Shown: positions 24,949 through 31,801 of the stretch, piece after piece
Numbering within the stretch: the stretch's first letter is position 1
Layout of the letters: each line of letters opens with the position of its first letter
Assembly (NCBI GenBank): GCA_046049675.1
Contig: JBJORA010000078.1
Location: 1 to 32,908, forward strand
Direction: 5' to 3'
DNA: 32,908 bases
Origin: CAIXQW01 sp046049675
GTDB taxonomy: Bacteria > Bacteroidota > Bacteroidia > Chitinophagales > Chitinophagaceae
Translations under genes and position numbers: made by a program
The notes under the pieces: model-generated
Told to the model about the DNA's origin: nothing
Seen by the model: the letters and a program-made list of their open reading frames with translations, nothing else
Databases searched by the model: none

Positions 24949-26217
24949 ATGTTGCTTGCAATTTTCTTCTGTATTTTCTACAGCCTAATTGGTTTTTGGC
25001 TAATAGTAAAAGTACCTGTTATAGCTAGCAGCCGACTTAGCAATAGCGTCATCAGAATCCTTTACTTACTAAAACTTTTAGGCTGCTATGTTCATTATTA
25101 CTTTAATTGTACCAGATTTTATGGCGGTGATGCTAGATTTTTGTTTAATGAAACGAGCAGTACCTTAGCTCAAGATACTTGGCAACAGGCGCTATATCGT
25201 TTTTTCTTTGATTGGAGCGACTTTAGATGGCACGAGCATTTCTTTAGCGAACACAATTCAAAAACCTGGACAGATATTGGCCGTCAACTGCATTTTAAGT
25301 TTAATACGCTTTGCAATGTGCTTACTGCGAGTACAGAGGCCGCAAATGTCCCTTTGTACTGCTTTGTTTTTTTTATAGGAAACATAGCACTGTATAGAGC
25401 CTTTAGTTATTTTTATGCTGATCGTAAGATATTGATCCTATTTAGCATTTTTGCTATACCTAGTGTGTGGTTTTGGTGTAGCGGCATGTACAAAGATGGT
25501 TTTGTGTTAAGTTTTATTGGTCTGCAGTTATTTTATTATAACAAGAGTTTTACCGGAAACTCTCGTGCATGGTTATGGTTTTGGTTATTTACAATACTGG
25601 CATGCGCCATGCGTTACAATATCGCCATTGCTGTACTGCCATGTGCTATGTTGCTGCACTTATCATACTTACTGAAACGTGTAGCAATTCGTCAAGTGTT
25701 TGGCATCTGCATTACGATGTATGCTATTTTCTTACTTGGTATTGGTTTGGTTTACCCTAAGATAGATGTATTAAAGATTGTTGTAACTAAACAAACCGAG
25801 TTTCATGCATTAGATGGGACAAGTGCATTAGAGAAATTTCCGTTAGAGGCTAATCCTATTAGTTTTATACAAAATTTGCCGTCTGCGATTAACCACGTGC
25901 TTGTGAGGCCATACCCTACTGAAATCAAAGACGTGATGTATGGTATTACTGCTGTAGAAACCTATGTACTTACAACTTTGATTATTCTGTTGTTGTTTAC
26001 AATTGATAGACGTCGTAGTAATAATGCCTTAATACAATACTGTTTAATTGCCAGTAGCATTATGTATATCGTGATTGGTTATATTGTGCCATTTCATGGT
26101 GCTTTTATTAGATATAGAAGTGAATATCTGCCTTTGATTTTTAGTGCTTTACTTTGCTGCACGCATTTAAGTAAGCCTCTAGAAGAGTTTGTGCAAAGAA
26201 TGAATAAGCATCTTTAA
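24949..26217 (+). CDS. Polytopic inner-membrane protein of unknown function (EpsG/GT-C-like layout)
   Basis: 422 residues with about ten membrane helices. After two N-terminal helices comes a roughly 80-residue hydrophilic loop (about 57-130: YGGDARFLFNETSS, DWSDFRWHEHFFSEHNS) rich in Trp, His and acidic residues, then a helical bundle containing SVWFWCSGMYKDGFVLSFIGL and RYNIAIAVLPCAM. A large second loop lies about 275-330. A big extracytoplasmic loop after the first helices and a conserved-looking SG-x2-KDG motif recall EpsG-like polysaccharide polymerases and GT-C glycosyltransferases, but I cannot assign it. It is 44 bases after the YkuD gene and 129 bases before glnN; no promoter is evident, so it may be read from upstream. 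No polysaccharide genes surround it. Confidence 0.55.
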   Translation: MLLAIFFCIFYSLIGFWLIVKVPVIASSRLSNSVIRILYLLKLLGCYVHYYFNCTRFYGGDARFLFNETSSTLAQDTWQQALYRFFFDWSDFRWHEHFFSEHNSKTWTDIGRQLHFKFNTLCNVLTASTEAANVPLYCFVFFIGNIALYRAFSYFYADRKILILFSIFAIPSVWFWCSGMYKDGFVLSFIGLQLFYYNKSFTGNSRAWLWFWLFTILACAMRYNIAIAVLPCAMLLHLSYLLKRVAIRQVFGICITMYAIFLLGIGLVYPKIDVLKIVVTKQTEFHALDGTSALEKFPLEANPISFIQNLPSAINHVLVRPYPTEIKDVMYGITAVETYVLTTLIILLLFTIDRRRSNNALIQYCLIASSIMYIVIGYIVPFHGAFIRYRSEYLPLIFSALLCCTHLSKPLEEFVQRMNKHL

Positions 26218-26346
26218 TAATAAATGTAAAATATTGTAATATGTGTTTTTTGTGCATCTTGTACACATTTTTCTAATATTACTTGCTAGTAAGATTAAAA
26301 AATTGGACATTTGCAGCATATTTATTTATATTAAATAAAAACACAT

Positions 26347-28539
26347 ATGTCTAATTTACGTTTAGCGGCCTTACAAGCCATCAACGAGCGCCCAGCACTC
26401 ATCAAAAGTTACAACGGCAAGAAGATTACAGCAATCTTTGGCCAAAATGTTTTTAGTGGTAAAGTAGTACGCGAGTACCTAAGCGATATCGCTTACAAGA
26501 GCCTAACTAATTCTATTAAAACTGGCAGTAAAATAGATCGCCAAGCGGCTGATCAGATTGCTAGTGGTATCAAAAACTGGGCGATGGACAATGGTGTTAC
26601 CCACTTTACACACTGGTTTCAGCCACTTACTGGTACTACAGCAGAAAAACACGATAGCTTCTTTACGCTTAAAAGCGATGGCAGCGCATTAGAATTATTT
26701 GATGGCGATGCCTTAATCCAACAAGAGCCAGACGCAAGTAGCTTTCCAAATGGCGGTATTCGCGCAACATTTGAGGCACGCGGTTACACGGCTTGGGATC
26801 CAACGAGTCATCCATTTATCATGGAAACTGCAGAAGGCAAGACACTATGCTTGCCAACTGTATTTATTAGTTATAGCGGCGAAAGCTTAGATGCTAAAAC
26901 GCCACTACTTCGTGCGCTAGATGCTGTAAACAAGGCTGCGATTGATGTTTGCCACTACTTTGATAAAAATATTGCACGCGTAACCCCTACCCTCGGGTGG
27001 GAGCAAGAGTACTTCGTAATTGATGAAGCTTTGGCAAATGCGCGTCCAGATATTTCTGCAACAGGTCGCACGCTTTTGGGTCATACACCTGCAAAAGGCC
27101 AACAATTAGAAGATCACTACTTTGGTACAATTCCAGAGCGTGTATTTGCCTATATGCAAGACTTTGAGCAAGAGTGCTATAAGTTGGGCATACCATTACG
27201 TACACGCCATAATGAGGTTGCGCCGGCACAGTTTGAGTGTGCGCCAATTTTTGAAGAAGTAAATATCGCTGTAGATCATAATTCACTTTTAATGGAGGTG
27301 ATGAACAGTGTAGCAAAGCGTCATAAACTAAAGGTATTATTGCACGAAAAGCCATTTGCTGGTGTAAACGGTAGTGGTAAGCACAATAACTGGAGTTTGG
27401 CTACTGATACAGGCATTAATTTGTTAGCACCAGGCAAAACGCCACGCACGAATCTAATGTTCTTAGCGTTTTTCGTCAATACCATTAAGGCCGTAAAAGA
27501 CAATGCCGATTTATTGCGTGCTTCTATTGCAAGTAGTAATAACGACCATCGCTTAGGTGCAAATGAAGCCCCACCAGCTATCATCAGCATCTTTATTGGT
27601 AAATACCTTACAGATGTGCTGAACGAAATAGAAAGTCGCGTAAAGGGTAAATTTACCGAGCAAGACGAGGCAATCTTAAAGTTAGATATTCAGAAGAATA
27701 TTCCAGAATTGCTTTTAGATAATACTGACCGTAACCGCACTAGCCCATTTGCCTTTACTGGCAACAAGTTTGAGTTTCGTGCTGTTGGTAGTAGTGCTAA
27801 CTGTGCTGGCCCAATGACAGTGCTTAATACAATTATGGCTGATACACTTATTCAGTTTAAGAAGGAAGTGGATGCCATGATCAAGAAAGGCGAGAAAAAG
27901 GAAATCGCACTACTACATGTTATTCGTAAGTATATTAGCGACAGCAAGGTCATTCTTTTTGAAGGCGACAACTATAGCGATGCTTGGGCAAAAGAAGCTA
28001 AAAAGCGTGGCCTAAATAACTTTAAGGACACCGTACGCGCCTTGGATGTTTTAGCTAAGAAAGAAACGGCTGCATTGTTTGAGCGTCATAAAATCTTTAC
28101 GCATACAGAGTTAGAAGCTCGTCATGAAATACAACTAGAAGAGTATATCAAGAAGATTCAAATTGAGGCGCGCATGCTTGGCTATCTTGCTAGTAACCAC
28201 GTTTTACCTTCTGCCGTGACCTATCAAAATAAATTGATTGATAATGTACGTGGCTTGAAGGAAATTGGCCTTAAAGCAGAAGCAGGCCGTAGCGTTAAGG
28301 AAATTATTGCCAAAATGAGCGAGCATATCAATGCGATTAGCGATAATGTAGAAGCTATGATAGACACACGTAAGAAGGTAAATGAGATAGCAGATACGCA
28401 TAAACGTGCGGTTGCCTATTGCGATAAGATTAAGCCATTCTTTGAAGTAATTCGCTATCATTGCGATAAGTTAGAATTAATTGTAGAAGATAAAACTTGG
28501 ACTTTGCCAAAATACAGAGAATTACTATTTTTGCGCTAG
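26347..28539 (+). CDS. glnN: Glutamine synthetase type III
   Basis: 730 residues, the size of the GSIII family (GSI is about 470). It makes glutamine from glutamate, ammonia and ATP. GSIII signatures are present: an N-terminal FGQNVFSGKVVREYL, then THFTHWFQPLTGTTAEKHDSF, the metal-binding GWEQEYFVID (E219, E221), RHNEVAPAQFECAPIFEE, HEKPFAGVNGSGKHNNWS (about 333-350) and NRTSPFAFTGNKFEFRAVGSS (about 462-482), and a long helical C-terminal region (about 560-730) unique to GSIII. It is the main nitrogen-assimilation enzyme in many Bacteroidota. The AT-rich 129-base leader contains inverted repeats but no recognisable PII or NtrC element. A strong terminator follows. Confidence 0.97.
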   Translation: MSNLRLAALQAINERPALIKSYNGKKITAIFGQNVFSGKVVREYLSDIAYKSLTNSIKTGSKIDRQAADQIASGIKNWAMDNGVTHFTHWFQPLTGTTAEKHDSFFTLKSDGSALELFDGDALIQQEPDASSFPNGGIRATFEARGYTAWDPTSHPFIMETAEGKTLCLPTVFISYSGESLDAKTPLLRALDAVNKAAIDVCHYFDKNIARVTPTLGWEQEYFVIDEALANARPDISATGRTLLGHTPAKGQQLEDHYFGTIPERVFAYMQDFEQECYKLGIPLRTRHNEVAPAQFECAPIFEEVNIAVDHNSLLMEVMNSVAKRHKLKVLLHEKPFAGVNGSGKHNNWSLATDTGINLLAPGKTPRTNLMFLAFFVNTIKAVKDNADLLRASIASSNNDHRLGANEAPPAIISIFIGKYLTDVLNEIESRVKGKFTEQDEAILKLDIQKNIPELLLDNTDRNRTSPFAFTGNKFEFRAVGSSANCAGPMTVLNTIMADTLIQFKKEVDAMIKKGEKKEIALLHVIRKYISDSKVILFEGDNYSDAWAKEAKKRGLNNFKDTVRALDVLAKKETAALFERHKIFTHTELEARHEIQLEEYIKKIQIEARMLGYLASNHVLPSAVTYQNKLIDNVRGLKEIGLKAEAGRSVKEIIAKMSEHINAISDNVEAMIDTRKKVNEIADTHKRAVAYCDKIKPFFEVIRYHCDKLELIVEDKTWTLPKYRELLFLR

Positions 28540-28565
28540 TCCATTATTTGAAAAGCTGGACAGCA

Positions 28566-28605
28566 TAAGAAAAAAGCCTTGCAAATTTGCGAGGCTTTTT
28601 TCTTA
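28566..28605 (+). terminator. Rho-independent terminator of glnN
   Basis: A perfect 14-bp stem (TAAGAAAAAAGCCT at 28566-28579, AGGCTTTTTTCTTA at 28592-28605) continues with a G-U pair and a short inner stem GCAAATTTGC. The A/T flanks give a U-rich end in both directions, so it may work both ways. Confidence 0.9.
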
Positions 28606-28691
28606 TGAACTTATTTTAAGTTCCTGGTTGCCTTTTGTAGAAATTTGATCACACACGGTTATTTGTTGACGCATCCTAATTCAAGGGTGTT

Positions 28692-28711
28692 ATTGACTCT
28701 AAAAAGTCAAT
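28692..28711. repeat. Inverted repeat ATTGACT/AGTCAAT upstream of the DUF433 gene
   Basis: A perfect 7-bp inverted repeat (28692-28698 and 28705-28711) with a 6-base spacer. It lies about 31 bases before the -7 element of the toxin-antitoxin-like pair and could be an operator for the pair or a small hairpin. No T-run follows, so it is not a terminator. Confidence 0.4.
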
Positions 28712-28741
28712 TGCGTGTTAGTTAACAAAGAAGAAATTGTT

Positions 28742-28749
28742 TACATTTG
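28742..28749 (+). promoter_or_regulatory. -7 element (TACATTTG) of the DUF433/DUF5615 pair
   Basis: TACATTTG fits TAnnTTTG and ends 23 bases before ATG 28773. The two genes overlap, so this would drive both. Confidence 0.45.
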
Positions 28750-28772
28750 GGTAGAATTTAATTTGTGCAGAA

Positions 28773-28994
28773 ATGGAACGAATAGAATCTAATTACACAG
28801 TGATGCTAGGCAAACCAGTAATTAAAGGGACTAGAATTACGGTAGAGCTAATCCTCAGAAAATTGGGGCAAGGTGCCACTATCTCAGATGTGCTTGAAAT
28901 CTATCCAAATATTACGGCAGAAGACATTTACGCTTGCCTAATATATAGTGCTGATAATATTGCTAACGAGGAAAGCCTTAGCACAACTAAGTGA
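28773..28994 (+). CDS. DUF433 family protein (putative antitoxin)
   Basis: 73 residues. The centre shows the DUF433 pattern: LGKPVIKGTRITVELILRKLGQGATISDVLEIYPNITAEDIYACLIYSADNI. This is a small helix-turn-helix-like domain in which the K/P-V-I-x-G-T-R-I-x-V loop and the YP-x-I-x-x-x-D-I helix are the conserved parts. DUF433 genes are commonly followed by a DUF5615 (PIN-like) gene, as here, and the pair is predicted to be a toxin-antitoxin module with this protein as antitoxin. The 4-base overlap with the next gene (GTGA) supports coupled translation. Experimental proof for this subtype is scarce as far as I know, so the role is inferred. Confidence 0.83.
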   Translation: MERIESNYTVMLGKPVIKGTRITVELILRKLGQGATISDVLEIYPNITAEDIYACLIYSADNIANEESLSTTK

Positions 28995-29338
28995 TTGTTG
29001 CAGATGAAAATATTGACAATAGGATAATAGCTGCTCTAAAAAGTGCTGGTATTGATGTTGTTTCAATTTTTGAAGAACGTAGAGGGGCATCTGATATTGA
29101 AATAATTCAATTTTCAAAAGCACCCCAACGAATTATTCTAACTGAAGACAAGGACTTTGGTGAATGGGTGTACGCGCACAATGAGCGTGATATTAGTGTG
29201 ATTTTATTGCGTTATGATTTTTCGGAAACGAAAGTAATTATTGAAATTGTACGTGATGTAATCTTGAAAAATGGCACTGCTCTATTTGGAAAGTACATCA
29301 CAATTACTAGCGGTAAAATTCGTATTCGCAGTTTATAG
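28991..29338 (+). CDS. DUF5615 PIN-like protein (putative toxin nuclease)
   Basis: 115 residues starting with GTG at 28991, inside the stop of the DUF433 gene. The sequence MIVADENIDNRIIAALKSAGIDVVSI, then ILTEDKDFGEWV and ISVILLRYDFS, is the layout of the DUF5615/Mut7-C-like branch of PIN domains. Asp5 and Glu6 after the first strand and the acidic cluster E52, D53 and D55 would bind Mg2+ in a nuclease site. In VapBC-type modules such proteins cleave RNA; activity has not been shown for this one and the substrate is unknown. It stands alone with its partner between two terminators, as expected for a portable module. Confidence 0.82.
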   Translation: MIVADENIDNRIIAALKSAGIDVVSIFEERRGASDIEIIQFSKAPQRIILTEDKDFGEWVYAHNERDISVILLRYDFSETKVIIEIVRDVILKNGTALFGKYITITSGKIRIRSL

Positions 29339-29393
29339 CTTTTTGGTATTTATCATAGCTATGGCGAGTGAGATTCAGAGTTTTAACACACAT

Positions 29394-29424
29394 AAAAAAA
29401 CCCAGACATTACGCCTGGGTTTTT
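29394..29424. terminator. Bidirectional terminator between the DUF5615 gene and fusA
   Basis: A perfect 10-bp stem (AAAAACCCAG at 29396-29405, CTGGGTTTTT at 29415-29424) with a 9-base loop. A-rich and T-rich flanks on either side serve both the plus-strand DUF5615 gene and the minus-strand fusA, which ends at 29447. Confidence 0.88.
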
Positions 29425-29446
29425 GATTTTTAGAATTGCTATTGAA

Positions 29447-31597
29447 TTATTCTTCGCTAACTAATTTGCCTTTTGACTTGGCCATTACCTCAGCAGAAAT
29501 ATTAGCCGGTGCTGGGCTGTAATGGCTAAACTCCATTACGTTGCTTGCACGACCGCTACTAAGACTACGCAACTGCGTTACATAACCAAACATTTCGCTT
29601 AGTGGAACTTTTGCCTTAATCACTTGAGCACCACCCTTCGTGTCCATACCTTCAAGTAGACCACGACGACGGTTAAGGTCACCAGTTACATCACCCATGT
29701 ATTGCTCAGGGGTAATTACTTCTACTTTCATAATTGGCTCAAGAATTACAGGCTTAGCTTTTTTACCAGCCTCACGGAAACCAGCTTTAGCGCACAATTC
29801 AAAACTTGCACTATCAGAGTCTACATCATGGTAGCTACCGTCAAATACACGAATCTTCATATGCTCTACAGGATAACCAGCTAATACGCCAGTGCCCATT
29901 GCGCTTTCAAAACCTTTTACAATGGCAGGTACAAATTCCTTAGGAATGCTACCACCAAATAAGTCGTTTACAAATTGGAAGCTCTTACCTTCATTAGCTG
30001 CCAACCATTCTGCATCAGCAGGGCCAATTGAAAACTGAATATCGGCAAACTTACCACGACCACCTGTTTGCTTCTTAAGCGTTTCGCGGTGTTCTACAGT
30101 AGCTTGGAAAGCCTCTTTGTAAGCTACCTGAGGCGCACCTTGGTTAACTTCTACCTTAAACTCACGCTTCATACGATCTACAATGATCTCAAGGTGTAAT
30201 TCACCCATACCACTTAAGATTGTTTGACCTGTTTCTTCGTCAGTCTTTACGCGTAGTGTTGGATCTTCCTCAACTAGTTTAGCAATTGCCATACCCATTT
30301 TATCGCTATCAGCTTGCGCCCTTGGCTCAACAGCAATAGAAATTACCGGCTCAGGGAATGTCATGCTCTCCAAGATGATTGGATGCTTCTCGTCGCAAAG
30401 TGTATCACCAGTTTTAATATCCTTAAAACCTACAGCTGCACCAATATCACCCGCTTCGATAAAGTCGATTGGGTTTTGCTTGTTTGCGTGCATCTGCATT
30501 ATACGGCTAATACGCTCGTTTTTGCCAGTACGTACATTTAATACATAGCTACCACTATCTAAGCGACCGCTATATGCACGGAAGAACGCTAAACGACCTA
30601 CGAAAGGATCAGTTGCAATCTTAAATGCAAGAGCACTAAATGGTTCTTTAGCATCAGCAGTACGCGTAAGCTCTTCACCGTTATCTGGATCTGTACCCTT
30701 GATAGCCTCGATATCCAATGGACCAGGCAGGTAACGACATACTGCATCTAAAGCAGCTTGTACACCTTTATTCTTAAAGCTACTACCGCACATCATAGGA
30801 ATGATGCTGATATCGATAACCGCCTTACGAATTGCTTCGTGCATTTCGCCTTCTGTGATGCTATTAGGATCTTCGAAGAATTTCTCTAGTAACTTATCGT
30901 CATACTCGGCAACAGCTTCTACAAGCTCTTGACGGTATTGATTTACTTCGTCAATCATATCAGCAGGGATTGGCACTTCTTGGTATGTCATACCTTGATC
31001 GTGCTCGTTCCAAACGATTGCTTTCATTGTGATAAGATCTACCACACCTTTGAAAGAATCTTCTGCACCGATTGGCAACTGCAAAGGCACAGCTTTTGCA
31101 CCTAGCATTTCACGTACTTGCTTTACAACGTTCAAGAAGTCAGCACCTGCACGATCCATTTTGTTTACAAAACCAATACGTGGTACACGGTAACGGTTAG
31201 CTTGACGCCATACAGTTTCACTTTGCGGTTCTACACCACTTACAGCGCAGAATAATGCAAGTAAACCATCCAATACACGTAGGCTACGCTCTACCTCTAC
31301 AGTAAAGTCAACGTGACCTGGTGTATCGATAATATTAAATTTGAATTGCTTTGTATCGGCAACTTTCTTACCATCTACTAATGGAAAGTTCCAGAAGCAC
31401 GTTGTAGCAGCTGAAGTAATTGTAATACCACGCTCTTGCTCTTGCGCCATCCAGTCCATGGTTGCAGCACCTTCGTGTACCTCACCTATTTTGTGGTTTA
31501 CACCCGTGTAGTACAGAATACGCTCTGTAGTTGTAGTCTTGCCCGCATCAATGTGCGCCGCAATACCGAAGTTCCTTTGATACCTTAAATCGGCCAT
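29447..31597 (-). CDS. fusA: Elongation factor G
   Basis: 716 residues. EF-G drives translocation of tRNA and mRNA on the ribosome and, with RRF, recycling. The GTPase motifs are intact: AHIDAGKT (14-21), RGITI (56-60), DTPGH with catalytic His95 (91-95) and NKMD (145-148). Domain IV features near the tip (GRGKFADIQFSIGP, GSIPKEFVPAIVKGF) and domain V (EPIMKVEVITPEQYMGDVTGDLNRRRG) follow. The canonical motifs argue for the housekeeping copy rather than a TetM-like or mitochondrial-type paralogue. It is not beside rpsL, rpsG or tuf, so it is detached from the classical str operon. A true Shine-Dalgarno AAGGAG lies 5 bases before ATG. Confidence 0.97.
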   Translation of the reverse strand: MADLRYQRNFGIAAHIDAGKTTTTERILYYTGVNHKIGEVHEGAATMDWMAQEQERGITITSAATTCFWNFPLVDGKKVADTKQFKFNIIDTPGHVDFTVEVERSLRVLDGLLALFCAVSGVEPQSETVWRQANRYRVPRIGFVNKMDRAGADFLNVVKQVREMLGAKAVPLQLPIGAEDSFKGVVDLITMKAIVWNEHDQGMTYQEVPIPADMIDEVNQYRQELVEAVAEYDDKLLEKFFEDPNSITEGEMHEAIRKAVIDISIIPMMCGSSFKNKGVQAALDAVCRYLPGPLDIEAIKGTDPDNGEELTRTADAKEPFSALAFKIATDPFVGRLAFFRAYSGRLDSGSYVLNVRTGKNERISRIMQMHANKQNPIDFIEAGDIGAAVGFKDIKTGDTLCDEKHPIILESMTFPEPVISIAVEPRAQADSDKMGMAIAKLVEEDPTLRVKTDEETGQTILSGMGELHLEIIVDRMKREFKVEVNQGAPQVAYKEAFQATVEHRETLKKQTGGRGKFADIQFSIGPADAEWLAANEGKSFQFVNDLFGGSIPKEFVPAIVKGFESAMGTGVLAGYPVEHMKIRVFDGSYHDVDSDSASFELCAKAGFREAGKKAKPVILEPIMKVEVITPEQYMGDVTGDLNRRRGLLEGMDTKGGAQVIKAKVPLSEMFGYVTQLRSLSSGRASNVMEFSHYSPAPANISAEVMAKSKGKLVSEE

Positions 31598-31602
31598 AAA
31601 AT

Positions 31603-31608
31603 CTCCTT
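31603..31608 (-). promoter_or_regulatory. Strong Shine-Dalgarno AAGGAG of fusA
   Basis: On the minus strand AAGGAG lies 5 bases before ATG 31597, the optimal distance. Bacteroidota genes rarely carry one, and I saw no comparable match before the other starts I inspected here. Confidence 0.65.
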
Positions 31609-31628
31609 TTCGTTAAAATTTTGAGGCG

Positions 31629-31636
31629 CAAAGGTA
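31629..31636 (-). promoter_or_regulatory. -7 element (TACCTTTG) of fusA
   Basis: On the minus strand TACCTTTG lies 31 bases before the fusA ATG, leaving a leader of about 28 bases that holds the Shine-Dalgarno. The same TACCTTTGCGC string precedes hppA. Confidence 0.5.
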
Positions 31637-31756
31637 GTAAAAATACTTGGATAATGTACGCAACAAAGCCACAAGCAGCCGCCTTAGCTATTGTTGTTTT
31701 GTTAATTAGTTACAATGCTAGGCCAAAGTGACAATAGACAGCCCTTTTCTATACCA

Positions 31757-31771
31757 AAATGATAATCATTT
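31757..31771. promoter_or_regulatory. Fur-box-like palindrome
   Basis: AAATGATAATCATTT is a perfect 7-1-7 palindrome. It contains AATGATAATCATT, the central 13 bases of the classical Fur consensus GATAATGATAATCATTATC. It lies between the stop of the T9SS gene and the fusA promoter. Iron control of fusA would be unexpected, so the role is open. Confidence 0.4.
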
Positions 31772-31801
31772 CTTAGCTATGAAAATAAGGAATTCCCTGC
31801 T

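Noticed and set aside
26236..26282. Inverted repeats GTAATAT/ATATTAC before glnN as a riboswitch or terminator
   Set aside because: The stem is short and AT-rich with a poorly paired middle; no T-run and no known nitrogen riboswitch pattern. It may be chance in AT-rich DNA.
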